Of a stretch of DNA of 35,376 nucleotides, positions 7,846 through 14,970 are shown piece by piece. Position 1 is the stretch's first letter. Every line of letters starts with the position of its first letter. The position numbers and the translations under genes are program-made. Under the pieces are notes generated by a model. That model did no database searches and was not told the DNA's origin. It saw only the letters and a list, made by a program, of their open reading frames with translations. The stretch is from a virus. Location of the stretch: positions 1 through 35,376 of IMG/VR virus record IMGVR_UViG_3300036652_001072. One strand, given 5' to 3'.

Positions 7846-8990
7846 CCGCACCCGACCAGACCCAGCAGCAACCCCAGCAGCAGCGGGCCCTCGCGACGGC
7901 GGCCGTCGCCCCCACCCTCCCCTCGGCGACGGCCGCGCTGCTGCCCCTCATCGACGGCCTGGACGCGATGCGGGAGCAGCTGACCGGCACCGCGATGCGG
8001 CTGGTCACCGACTCCGTGCAGAACTTCCACGGCTGGTACTCCACGGATGCGATCACCGCCTGGACGCAGCGGACCGTGTCCGACGTGCAGGCCGTCCTGG
8101 CCACCATGGCCGGCCTCGTGGACGCCTACACCGCGAACATCGTCGGGGAGATGACCGGCGGCCACGTCCGGCCGGCCGGCGCCATCGACGTCACCCAGCT
8201 GCGGCAGGGCATCACCCACGCCGGCGCCTACGGCCGCGTCGCCGACACCTACCGGTACCAGCAGTCCAGGGCCGACCAGGCCGCCAAGCAGCTCCTGACG
8301 GCCCCCACACCGGCCGTGCCGCAGCTGGTCAGCCCGCTGGACGCGGCCCTCCAGCGGGCCGCTGACGTGGCCAACACGGACGCGCAGAAGGTGCTGCAGC
8401 AGCAGACCGCGAAGACCCTGCAGGCCGCCGCCGACGCGGGGGCCCCGATCATCGGCTGGCGCCGCGTCATCCACCCGGAGATGTCGAAGAGCGGCACCTG
8501 CGGGCTGTGCGTGGCCGCGTCCACCCGCATCTACAAGACCGGCGACCTGATGCCGTTGCACACCGACTGCCACTGCGTGCCCGTGCCCGTCACCCTCGCC
8601 CACGACCCCGGCGCCATGATCAACGACGCCGACCTGGGGCAGCTGTACGCGGCGGCCGGCAGCACCGGCCGGGCGGACCTGAAGAAGACCCGCTACCAGG
8701 TCTACGACAACGGCGAGCTCGGCCCCACGTTGGCCCCGGAGGGGGCGAAGCAGCGCAGCCCCCGGCAGGTCGCCGCGGACACCGCGCCGCCCCCCGTCCG
8801 GTCGTTGAGCGCCGCCCGGGAGCAGCGCAAGCAGCGGCAGCTGCAGGACCTGCACGACTCCCTGCAGCGGTCCCTGCAGCGGGTGGAGGGCGAGCTGATG
8901 CCCGCCGACCCCGCGAAGTGGCAGCCGTACCGGGACACGCTCGCCGAGCGCGTCGCCGACCTCGAACAGCAGCTCGCCAGCGCTGCCTGA
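7842..8990 (+). CDS. MuF-like minor head protein
   Basis: A 382-residue head morphogenesis protein, the usual partner of portal in actinophages. The N-terminal half is helical. The diagnostic segment has two Cys pairs, CGLC at residues 220-223 and CHC at 243-245, around AASTRIYKTGDLMPLHTD; this suggests a zinc-bound fold. In many phages this protein is called MuF or capsid maturation protease, but I see no protease triad, so the protease name is not justified. The C-terminal region is Gln-rich coiled coil (REQRKQRQLQDLHDSLQRSL). GTG start overlaps the portal stop, giving translational coupling. Confidence 0.88.
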   Translation: MTAPDQTQQQPQQQRALATAAVAPTLPSATAALLPLIDGLDAMREQLTGTAMRLVTDSVQNFHGWYSTDAITAWTQRTVSDVQAVLATMAGLVDAYTANIVGEMTGGHVRPAGAIDVTQLRQGITHAGAYGRVADTYRYQQSRADQAAKQLLTAPTPAVPQLVSPLDAALQRAADVANTDAQKVLQQQTAKTLQAAADAGAPIIGWRRVIHPEMSKSGTCGLCVAASTRIYKTGDLMPLHTDCHCVPVPVTLAHDPGAMINDADLGQLYAAAGSTGRADLKKTRYQVYDNGELGPTLAPEGAKQRSPRQVAADTAPPPVRSLSAAREQRKQRQLQDLHDSLQRSLQRVEGELMPADPAKWQPYRDTLAERVADLEQQLASAA

Positions 8991-9001
8991 AAGGAGCCAT
9001 C

Positions 9002-9193
9002 GTGGCCGACGAACCGCAGTGCACCTGCGTGCGGATCAACACCTGCTGGGCCGGCAACCCGCACGGCCACGACTGCGGCTGCCCGCGGCACGGCACGGAC
9101 CTGCCACTGGAACTGCCGAAGGACACCGCGCCGCAGCCGACCGGCTCCTACAACAACATCATCAGCCGCGGCGACGTCCAGGCGCGGATGTAG
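9002..9193 (+). CDS. Cys-rich miniprotein ending in a capsid-like peptide
   Basis: A 63-residue protein with GTG start and AAGGAG five bases upstream. The N-terminal half has CTC, then a Cys at TCWAG, then HGHDCGC, a cluster that could bind zinc. The C-terminal 14 residues, YNNIISRGDVQARM, match residues 3-16 of the major capsid protein (FNNIISRTDTQALM) at 10 of 14 positions. The DNA of these stretches is about 81 percent identical (34 of 42). So it either carries a capsid-like assembly peptide or records a duplication of the capsid gene start. Function is unknown. Confidence 0.7.
   Translation: MADEPQCTCVRINTCWAGNPHGHDCGCPRHGTDLPLELPKDTAPQPTGSYNNIISRGDVQARM
9149..9190 (+). repeat. Copy of the capsid gene 5' end (partner at 10759-10800)
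   Basis: These 42 bases and those at 10759-10800 differ at only eight positions. Both encode the NNIISR-x-D-x-QA-x-M peptide in the same reading phase. The copies are 1610 bases apart and flank the coiled-coil and scaffold genes. This is the trace of a local duplication or of an insertion between two homologous ends. Confidence 0.75.
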
Positions 9194-9195
9194 CC

Positions 9196-10047
9196 ATGGC
9201 CGCCAGCGACTGGAAGCACGGCTTCATCCCGATGGACTACGCGGCGGCGCTGAAGAAGGCCCACGGCAGCGTCGCCTACGCGCACACCCTGATGAACGGC
9301 GGCGGCCACAGCCAGGCCGCGAAGGGCATCCGCGGTGCCCGCCGCACCGGCCGGGTCGGCCGTGCCGTAACCCCCACCCCCGGGCATGCCGCTGCTGCGG
9401 CCGGCGCCGCTGGTGCGGCTGGCAGCGCCGTCGCCAGCAGCAAGGGCGGCAAGGGCTCCAGCGCGAAGCAGAGCGCGCAGCAGAAGCAGCAGAAGACGGC
9501 GGCCAGCCTGCAGAAGCAGCAGGCCAACGCCGACAAGTCCGAGTCGAAGGCTGCCACCTCCGCGACCACCCGGGTCGCGAAGGAGGCGACGGCCGACCAG
9601 AAGACCCGCGCCGCGCTCGCGAAGCACCTCGCCAGCGTGCAGGCCCAGGAGCAGAAGGCCACGGCTTCCCTCGCCAGGCAGCTGGCTGCGCTGCGGGCTA
9701 GCCAGCAGAAGGCGCAGGCGAAGGTCGCCGCCGGGCCGAACCACACCAAGAAGGGGACGGTCTCCGCCGCCTCCCAGCGGGCCGTGCAGGCCGCGACCGC
9801 CCGGCTTCAGGCGCTCGCCGCGAAGGACCAGAAGATCCACGCCGCCGCCGCCGCGCGCGGCGTGAAGCTGCACAACAGCGCGGAGACGGCGAAGGCGAAG
9901 GCGGCCATCGCCCTCGCCAAGCGGGACGCCGGCCTGCGCACCGCGCAGGGGAAGGCCGCGATGGCCGCCGGGAAGGTGGAAAACCGCGAGGCGACGATCC
10001 AGCAGAAGGCGAAGAAGGCCGGCGTCACCGTTCGCGACAATGGCTGA
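9196..10047 (+). CDS. Lys/Ala/Gln-rich coiled-coil head-region protein
   Basis: A 283-residue, strongly basic protein. An N-terminal motif (WKHGFIPMDYAAALKKAHGS, then NGGGHSQAAKGIRG) is followed by an Ala/Gly/Ser/Lys stretch. Then come long helices of low complexity rich in K, A, Q and E (QKQQKTAASLQKQQANADKS, QKAQAKVAAG), predicted as coiled coil. Composition resembles histone H1-like or DNA-bridging proteins, but no known domain is evident. Its place between MuF and scaffold suggests a virion or internal head protein. The ATG follows the previous TAG by two bases. Function is not recognised. Confidence 0.7.
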   Translation: MAASDWKHGFIPMDYAAALKKAHGSVAYAHTLMNGGGHSQAAKGIRGARRTGRVGRAVTPTPGHAAAAAGAAGAAGSAVASSKGGKGSSAKQSAQQKQQKTAASLQKQQANADKSESKAATSATTRVAKEATADQKTRAALAKHLASVQAQEQKATASLARQLAALRASQQKAQAKVAAGPNHTKKGTVSAASQRAVQAATARLQALAAKDQKIHAAAAARGVKLHNSAETAKAKAAIALAKRDAGLRTAQGKAAMAAGKVENREATIQQKAKKAGVTVRDNG

Positions 10048-10129
10048 CCCACAAACCAGCGGGACGACCGCGCTTTTACAGGTCGGAATGGCCGACGGGC
10101 CCTAAACGGAACAGAAAGGTGGCTCCGCC

Positions 10130-10687
10130 ATGCCCAACGAAGATGAGGGCCAGGAAGGTCAGGAACTGGAAGGTCAGGAAGGTCAGGAAGGGCAGCACGA
10201 AGAAAAGCCCGCCTGGACCCCGCCGGCCTCCCAGGAGGAGTTCGACCGGATCCTCACCAAGCGCCTGAAGCAGCTGGAGCGCCAGCGGTACGGCGACTAC
10301 CAGACGCTGAAGTCGAAGGCCGAGCAGTACGACACCCTGTCGGCCACCACGAAGACCGAGCACGACAAGGCGGTCGAGGAAGCCGAGTTGCAGGGCTACT
10401 CGGCTGCCCTGCAGACCACTGTTCCCCGGCTGGTGCGCGCCGAGTTCCGGGCCGCCGCCAAGGGTCTGCTGACCGACGAGCAGGTGGATGCCCTCATCGA
10501 GGACGTCGACCTGCTGCGGTACGTGGACGAGGACGGCGAGCCGGACGAGGAAAAGATCCAGCGCAAGATCAAGGCCTTTGCGCCGAAGCAGGGCAATCCC
10601 AGTTTCGGGCAGGGCCAGCGCGGAACGCCACCGAAGACCTCGAACATGAATGACGTCATTCGCAGTATGGCTGGCGTCAGGAAGTAA
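10130..10687 (+). CDS. Capsid scaffolding protein
   Basis: A 185-residue acidic protein directly before the capsid gene, the usual place for scaffold. The N-terminus is a low-complexity acidic region (GQEGQE and LEGQEGQEGQ). The centre is helical (FDRILTKRLKQLERQRYGDY, LKSKAEQYDTLSATTKTEHD), as in scaffolds that template procapsid assembly and then leave. The C-terminus is basic and ends SNMNDVIRSMAGVRK, a small helix of the type that binds capsid. The ATG has AGAAAGG upstream. Role follows from composition and position rather than a catalytic motif. Confidence 0.85.
   Translation: MPNEDEGQEGQELEGQEGQEGQHEEKPAWTPPASQEEFDRILTKRLKQLERQRYGDYQTLKSKAEQYDTLSATTKTEHDKAVEEAELQGYSAALQTTVPRLVRAEFRAAAKGLLTDEQVDALIEDVDLLRYVDEDGEPDEEKIQRKIKAFAPKQGNPSFGQGQRGTPPKTSNMNDVIRSMAGVRK
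10151..10193 (+). repeat. GGTCAGGAA tandem repeats in scaffold gene
   Basis: Several near-perfect copies of the nonamer GGTCAGGAA encode the Gly-Gln-Glu repeats at the acidic N-terminus of the scaffold. The array is a likely site of replication slippage in steps of three residues. Confidence 0.7.
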
Positions 10688-10693
10688 CCCCCC

Positions 10694-10724
10694 GCAGCAC
10701 CCGGCATGGCGCGGGTTCCGCTGC
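10694..10724 (+). terminator. Hairpin upstream of major capsid gene
   Basis: The arms GCAGC-ACCCG and CGGGT-(TCC)-GCTGC can pair as a ten base pair stem with an eight-base loop and a three-base bulge. No U-tract follows, so it is either a weak terminator, an mRNA processing or stabilising element, or chance. Confidence 0.35.
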
Positions 10725-10752
10725 ATTCCCACCTGAGCGAAAGGACTCTGCC

Positions 10753-11697
10753 ATGCCGTTCAACAACATCATCAGTCGCACCGACACGCAGGCGCTGATG
10801 CCCGAGGAGGTGTCCAACGAGCTGCTGAAGTCGCTGGTCGCCGAGTCGGCGGCGCTCACGATGTTCCGGCGGATCCCCGTCGGACGTCAGCAGGTGCGCC
10901 TGCCCGTCCTGTCCGCGCTGCCCACCGCGTACTGGGTGACCGGCGACACGGGCCTGAAGCAGACCACCGAGCTGGCCTGGGCCAACAAGTTCCTCAACAT
11001 CGAGGAGATGGCGGTCATCATCCCCATCCCGGACAACGTGATGGCCGATGTCGAGGCCAACATCTGGGACGACGCGATGCCGCTGTGCACCAACGCGATG
11101 GGCCGCGTCCTCGACCAGGCCGTGTTCTTCGGGCAGAACGCTCCGGCGTCGTTCCCGATGAACATCGCGTCCGCGACCGCCGCCGCCGGCAACCAGGTGA
11201 CGGAGGGCTCCGCGGCCGCCGCCGGTGGGTTCTACAACGACATCGACGCGGTGTACGGGCTCGTCGAGGCCGACGGCTACGAGGTGGACGGCTTCGTCGC
11301 GGCCACCTCACTGAAGGCCAAGCTGCGGCAGGCCCGCAACACGCTCGGTGACCGGCTCGACCAGGGCCGGGTGAACGGCGCGCTGACCGACCTGGACGGC
11401 CACGCCATCCACTACCCGATGCGCGGCCTGTGGTCGGGGAGCACGGGTGCGCCGCGTGCGTTCGCCGGGGACTTCTCCCAGTTCGTCCTGGGTGTCCGGC
11501 AGGACATCACGATGAAGACCTCCAGCGAGGCCGTCATCCAGGACTCCAGCGGAACGATCGTCTACAACTCGTTCCAGCAGGACCTCACCTTCCTGCGTCT
11601 CACCTTCCGGGTCGGCTGGCAGGTCGCGAACACGATCAACTACGACAACATCGACGGGGCCAGCCGGTACCCGGTCGCGACGCTGCTGCACGCCTGA
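10753..11697 (+). CDS. Major capsid protein (HK97 fold)
   Basis: A 314-residue protein that builds the icosahedral head. The N-terminus PFNNIISRTDTQALMPEEVS is followed by the usual N-arm and spine helix (LLKSLVAESAALTMFRRI), then VRLPVLSALPTAYWVTGDTG, and P-domain and A-domain strands. The E-loop has the typical LAWANKFLNIEEMAVIIPIP. The C-terminal DLTFLRLTFRVGWQVAN is characteristic of actinophage capsid proteins. A scaffold gene lies upstream and a small beta protein downstream. The ATG follows AAAGGA at proper spacing. No Lys/Asn crosslink pair can be assigned from sequence alone. Confidence 0.95.
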   Translation: MPFNNIISRTDTQALMPEEVSNELLKSLVAESAALTMFRRIPVGRQQVRLPVLSALPTAYWVTGDTGLKQTTELAWANKFLNIEEMAVIIPIPDNVMADVEANIWDDAMPLCTNAMGRVLDQAVFFGQNAPASFPMNIASATAAAGNQVTEGSAAAAGGFYNDIDAVYGLVEADGYEVDGFVAATSLKAKLRQARNTLGDRLDQGRVNGALTDLDGHAIHYPMRGLWSGSTGAPRAFAGDFSQFVLGVRQDITMKTSSEAVIQDSSGTIVYNSFQQDLTFLRLTFRVGWQVANTINYDNIDGASRYPVATLLHA

Positions 11698-11735
11698 CCC
11701 GGCACACCCCCTTCTGAGAGAACAGGAGAACCACC

Positions 11736-12119
11736 ATGGCTGGACACACCACGAATGCCCGGTCCGTCGCGTCGGTCGTCACGACCAGCGCGTCGACCGC
11801 GCTCACCGCGCCCGCCGGCTCGTTCATCAAGGGCGCCGACGTCGGCGCCTCGATCACCGGCACCGGCATCCCGGCCGGCGCCACCCTCGTCGCGGTCGCC
11901 TCGGACACGGCGGCCACCCTGTCGGCGAACGCCACCGCCAGCGGCACCGTCACCGCCACCGTCGGCCCGGAGCTGCCCAACGCCGCCGGGTTCGTCGGCT
12001 GGGTGCCGGAGACGGGACTGCAGCAGAACGCCTGGACGGTGGCCGGCGTCGTCGCCGGGACGCCCCCGGACGTGCTCCCCGACAACGTCACCCGCATCGG
12101 TCAGCCCGTCAGTCCCTGA
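11736..12119 (+). CDS. Small beta-rich head protein, likely decoration
   Basis: A 127-residue protein just after the capsid gene. It is low in charge and rich in Ala, Thr, Val and Gly. Predicted strands (ASVVTTSASTALTAPAGSF, GATLVAVASDTAATLSANAT) are separated by short turns, and TGTGIPAGATLVAV recalls repeats in phage surface beta-sandwiches. The last 45 residues (GFVGWVPETGLQQNAW) carry the only Trp residues. Position and composition fit a head decoration or stabilising protein. A strong AGGAG site precedes the ATG. A long hairpin follows the stop, perhaps closing the head expression unit. Confidence 0.7.
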   Translation: MAGHTTNARSVASVVTTSASTALTAPAGSFIKGADVGASITGTGIPAGATLVAVASDTAATLSANATASGTVTATVGPELPNAAGFVGWVPETGLQQNAWTVAGVVAGTPPDVLPDNVTRIGQPVSP

Positions 12120-12125
12120 GTAGAC

Positions 12126-12166
12126 GTCCGGCGGCCGGCCCCTGGCGGGGAGGCCGGCCGCCGGAC
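12126..12166 (+). terminator. 15-bp perfect hairpin after head genes
   Basis: Fifteen bases at 12126-12140 pair perfectly with 12152-12166 around an eleven-base loop. It is all G/C except two A/U pairs, so it is very stable. There is no U-tract. It lies between the head decoration gene and the neck genes. Typical roles would be partial termination or 3' end protection of the abundant capsid messenger. Confidence 0.65.
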
Positions 12167-12189
12167 CCTACAACCCGAGAGGCGGACCG

Positions 12190-12678
12190 GTGCCCACCAC
12201 GCTGTACTGCACGTTCGACGACGTGAGCGCCGCCTACGAGGGCACCATGCCCGCCGGGGACCGGGCCCGCGTGGAGTCGCTGATCCGCCGCGCGTCGGCG
12301 CGGCTCACCCACCTGATGCCGTCGATCGTGCCGCGCATCCAGAACGGCGACCTGGACCCGGAGCTCCCGGCCGGCCTGGTCATCGAGGCCGTGCTGCGCG
12401 TGTACCGCAACCCGGAGGGGATCACCGCCGAGGAGGTGGGGCCCTTCCACAAGCAGTTCAACCCGCGCTCCGTCCGGGCCGAGATCTCCTTCGACACCGA
12501 CGAGGTGCAGGCCGCCCTCGCGCCGATCCCCAACTACGTGCGGCCGTCGATCCGCGTCGGGATGCCCGTCCCCGCGCAGGTGCTGGCCGAGGTGGATGGC
12601 GTGCAGTGGCCGACGGTCCCCCAGTACTTGACCGACGTGTCGTTCATGTCCGACGCCGTCTCCTACGTCTTCACCTGA
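12190..12678 (+). CDS. Head-tail adaptor (gp6/gp15/gp19-like)
   Basis: A 162-residue protein immediately after the head genes, with the helical fold of neck adaptors. The pattern DDVSAAYEG...DRARVESLIRRASARLTHLM and LVIEAVLRVYRNPEGI is typical of the Gp19/Gp15/HK97 gp6 family in actinophages. This protein binds under the portal and closes the head for tail attachment. The GTG start has CGAGAGGCGGA upstream. The C-terminal PQYLTDVSFMSDAVSYVFT is beta-rich. Confidence 0.85.
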   Translation: MPTTLYCTFDDVSAAYEGTMPAGDRARVESLIRRASARLTHLMPSIVPRIQNGDLDPELPAGLVIEAVLRVYRNPEGITAEEVGPFHKQFNPRSVRAEISFDTDEVQAALAPIPNYVRPSIRVGMPVPAQVLAEVDGVQWPTVPQYLTDVSFMSDAVSYVFT

Positions 12679-12682
12679 GCCG

Positions 12683-13084
12683 ATGACGCTGCCGATGCGG
12701 TCCGGTGGGACCACGATCACGATCCTCCACGAGACGCAGGACGCGTTCGGGGACCGCACGTGGGTGGACGGGCAGACCATCCAGGGCTGCCTCTTCTTCT
12801 CCGCGTTCAACACCTCCGGCCGGATCCTGTGGCGCGGGGAGCAGACCTCCAGCGGGGACGACGTCGTCACCGCCATGCGCACCCTGTACCTGCCGTACGA
12901 GGTCACCATCCTGCCCACCGACCGGGTGCTCATCCACCCCGACGGCGTCGACTCGATCACCGAGATCGACGACACCATGCGCCGCGAGAACACCTACGAC
13001 GTGATGGGTGAGCCGATGAAGTGGCGGAACGGCCTGACTGGCTGGGCCCCCTGCACCGAGGCCGCCCTCCTGAGGGTGTACTGA
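12683..13084 (+). CDS. Head-to-tail stopper
   Basis: A 133-residue beta-rich protein in the neck gene order, after the adaptor and before the tail-completion gene. Sequence features: an N-terminal SGGTTITILHETQDAFGDRT, a RGEQTSSGDDVVTAMRTLYL stretch, and PTDRVLIHPDGVDSITEIDD with turns typical of stopper beta barrels. Stoppers plug the portal channel until infection. The ATG lies four bases after the upstream stop. Assignment rests mainly on size and order, so another neck protein is possible. Confidence 0.75.
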   Translation: MTLPMRSGGTTITILHETQDAFGDRTWVDGQTIQGCLFFSAFNTSGRILWRGEQTSSGDDVVTAMRTLYLPYEVTILPTDRVLIHPDGVDSITEIDDTMRRENTYDVMGEPMKWRNGLTGWAPCTEAALLRVY

Positions 13085-13086
13085 CC

Positions 13087-13449
13087 ATGGACTACACCTA
13101 CGACCGGGACGGCATCAGCGCCTACCTGAAGACGTCCCCGGAGCTGCGCGCCGAACTGTGGCGCCGCGCCGAGCTCGGCCTGACCGTCGCCCGCGCGCTG
13201 GCCCCCGTGTTCCTGGGCAACTCCCGCATCCGGGTGCCGGGCACCTTGCAGGCCTCCGGGCACGTCGAGGACGGCGGCATCGGCGGCTTCGGCGACAGCC
13301 GCATGCAGGTGTCCATCGTGTTCGACCCGACCGGCACCAACAACGACGGCTACGGCGCGGCCGGCACCTACCAGCACCAGCCCGGTGGGGTGCGCAACAA
13401 GAACATCGACTACCTGATCGCCGCCATCCCCATGATCGAGAGGGGGTAG
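13087..13449 (+). CDS. Tail-completion / neck protein (HK97 gp10-like)
   Basis: A 120-residue protein, two bases after the stopper. The first helix SPELRAELWRRAELGLTVAR is typical of HK97 gp10-like neck proteins, which join the stopper and the tail tube. The rest is beta-rich, with DSRMQVSIVFDPTGTNNDGY and a Gly/His/Gln loop. It ends in a short helix DYLIAAIPMIERG. The identification depends on the family-like N-terminus and order in the neck cluster. Confidence 0.7.
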   Translation: MDYTYDRDGISAYLKTSPELRAELWRRAELGLTVARALAPVFLGNSRIRVPGTLQASGHVEDGGIGGFGDSRMQVSIVFDPTGTNNDGYGAAGTYQHQPGGVRNKNIDYLIAAIPMIERG

Positions 13450-13455
13450 CCGTCG

Positions 13456-13854
13456 ATGCCGCTGCTCACGTCCAGGGCCTACCCGGACGCCAACAGGGTG
13501 CTCATCGCGATGCTCTCCGACATCGCACCCACGGTGCTGCGGATCCCCAACGACTTCCAGCCGCCCCTCATCCAGGTGCGCCGGGTCGGCGGGCAGCCCG
13601 ACCCGGACGACGTCACCGACTACCCGATCATGCTGGTGTCCTGCTACGGCGCCACCTACGGGGAAGCGCAGGACCTCCTGTCCCAGGTTCAGGTCCGCAT
13701 CCTCACCTCCCCGATGACCGTGGTCGACGGGGTGCTCGTCGACTCGTCCGGCATCCACGTCGGCGAGGTCGAACTGCCCGGCCCATGGCCGGACGACCGG
13801 CGGCTGAACGCCACCTTCCAGCTCGGCTGGCGGCGGCAGTTCCCCACCGGCTGA
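13456..13854 (+). CDS. Tail terminator
   Basis: A 132-residue protein with the fold pattern of phage tail terminators: an N-terminal helix (DANRVLIAMLSDIAPTVLRI), then IQVRRVGGQPDPDDVTDYPI, then helix EAQDLLSQVQVRILT, and C-terminal strands up to FQLGWRRQF. Tail terminators cap the growing tube and mediate head joining. It lies just before the tail tube gene, where terminators usually are. It starts at ATG, seven bases after the previous stop. Confidence 0.8.
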   Translation: MPLLTSRAYPDANRVLIAMLSDIAPTVLRIPNDFQPPLIQVRRVGGQPDPDDVTDYPIMLVSCYGATYGEAQDLLSQVQVRILTSPMTVVDGVLVDSSGIHVGEVELPGPWPDDRRLNATFQLGWRRQFPTG

Positions 13855-13863
13855 CAGAGACAC

Positions 13864-13886
13864 CCGCTGCCCCGTCGGGGGAGCGG
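13864..13886 (+). terminator. Short hairpin before tail tube gene
   Basis: CCGCT and CCCC pair with GGGG and AGCGG around a three-base loop, with one mismatch. No U-tract. It stands between the terminator gene and the highly expressed tube gene and may be an attenuator or processing site. Confidence 0.35.
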
Positions 13887-13940
13887 CCCGGGGCGAACCG
13901 CACCACATCCATCCCCTGACCAGGAGCGAAAGGACGCATC

Positions 13941-14606
13941 GTGGCGATCACCACGTACGAGGCTGAGGCCAGCACCTACAACCAGCCGACGAACATCTTC
14001 AAGGCGCTCGGCGGCATCGTGTACAAGTCGGCTCTGACCACCCCCATCCCGGCCGCGTTCACCCAGAACTCGACCGCGGACCTGGTGCAGCTGGACACCA
14101 CGCTGTGGCAGCGGCTGGGCCTGCTCACGCAGAAGGACGGCATCTCCTTCGACCGGGCGATGAAGCAGGACGACGAGCTGTCGTGGGGCTACGACGAGCC
14201 CACCCGCTCCGACATCTCCTCCGACGTCACCTCCGCGGTGTTCGTCATGCAGGAGGTCAACCGGTACTCGATGGAGATCTACCACTCCGTCGACCTGTCC
14301 GCGGTGCACCCCGACCCGACCACCGGCGAGGTGCAGTTCAACAAGCCGCAGCTGACCGTGCCCATCTACATGCGGCTGATCTACCTGGCCGTGGACGGGG
14401 TCGGCACCGATCGCCGCTACAAGATCAAGGTCATGCCGCGCGCGCACGTCACCGCGGTCAAGAGCGAGGCGTGGCAGCAGGCTGGTGCCACCCAGTTCCC
14501 GGTCACCATCACCGCCACCGTCGACCCCAACCTGGGCTACTCGGTGCGCGAGGTGCTGGCCGGTCCCGGGCAGAAGTCCCGGAACGCTGGCGCCAGCTTC
14601 GTCTGA
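13941..14606 (+). CDS. Major tail (tube) protein
   Basis: A 221-residue protein that polymerises into the tail tube. Its position between tail terminator and chaperones fits, as does a central beta-sandwich with VFVMQEVNRYSMEIYHSVD and LTVPIYMRLIYLAVDGV. A C-terminal region with QFPVTITATVDPNLGYSVRE is typical of actinophage tube proteins. The GTG start has AGGACGCATC upstream. Hairpins on both sides probably help to give high steady-state mRNA for this abundant protein. Confidence 0.9.
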   Translation: MAITTYEAEASTYNQPTNIFKALGGIVYKSALTTPIPAAFTQNSTADLVQLDTTLWQRLGLLTQKDGISFDRAMKQDDELSWGYDEPTRSDISSDVTSAVFVMQEVNRYSMEIYHSVDLSAVHPDPTTGEVQFNKPQLTVPIYMRLIYLAVDGVGTDRRYKIKVMPRAHVTAVKSEAWQQAGATQFPVTITATVDPNLGYSVREVLAGPGQKSRNAGASFV

Positions 14607-14612
14607 CAGTCG

Positions 14613-14652
14613 GCCAGGACGGGTGCGCTGCCCCGGGCACACCCGTCCTGGC
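14613..14652 (+). terminator. 13-bp perfect hairpin after tail tube gene
   Basis: Thirteen bases at 14613-14625 pair perfectly with 14640-14652 around a 14-base loop. No U-tract follows. It is in the same place relative to the tail tube gene as the hairpin after the head genes, so it may limit downstream transcription or protect the tube mRNA. Confidence 0.6.
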
Positions 14653-14688
14653 TTCCATCCCCCGGGGCACCGCAGAAGGAGGCATCCC

Positions 14689-14940
14689 ATGGCAGCACGA
14701 CGCAGCAGCGGCGAGCCGAAGCTGGTCACCCTCGTCGACCCGAACGGTGGCGAGTACAAGTCGAACAGCCCGGCCGAGATGAACCAGCTGCACTTCGGCC
14801 GCGGCTACAGCTTCAAGGACCACGACAGCTTCAACGCCGCCATCGAGTTCCTCGGCGACGACGCTGCCGTGCAGTCCGTCGCCACTCCCGCGCCGTCCGG
14901 CGCACCCAACGCCGCCGCCGCCAGCAGCAGCGGTAGCTGA
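14689..14940 (+). CDS. Small protein between tube and chaperones
   Basis: An 83-residue protein starting at ATG with an AGAAGGAGG ribosome site, one of the strongest in the window. It has a short beta start (PKLVTLVDPNGGEYKSNSPA), a helix KDHDSFNAAIEFLGDD, and an Ala/Ser/Pro-rich disordered tail. Its position is between tail tube and chaperones, where actinophages often encode small proteins of unknown role. I do not recognise the family. It is probably expressed at high level. Confidence 0.6.
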   Translation: MAARRSSGEPKLVTLVDPNGGEYKSNSPAEMNQLHFGRGYSFKDHDSFNAAIEFLGDDAAVQSVATPAPSGAPNAAAASSSGS

Positions 14941-14970
14941 CCGACCATCCACCCGGGGAGCAGAGAGAGC

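Noticed and set aside
7842-8990. Naming the MuF-like protein as capsid maturation protease
   Set aside because: The family is sometimes so named, but I see no catalytic motif here. MuF-like is the safer term.
10048-10129. Promoter before scaffold
   Set aside because: TTTACA at 10075 and TAAAC at 10103 are 22 bases apart, too far for a normal promoter. Only weak short stems are otherwise present.
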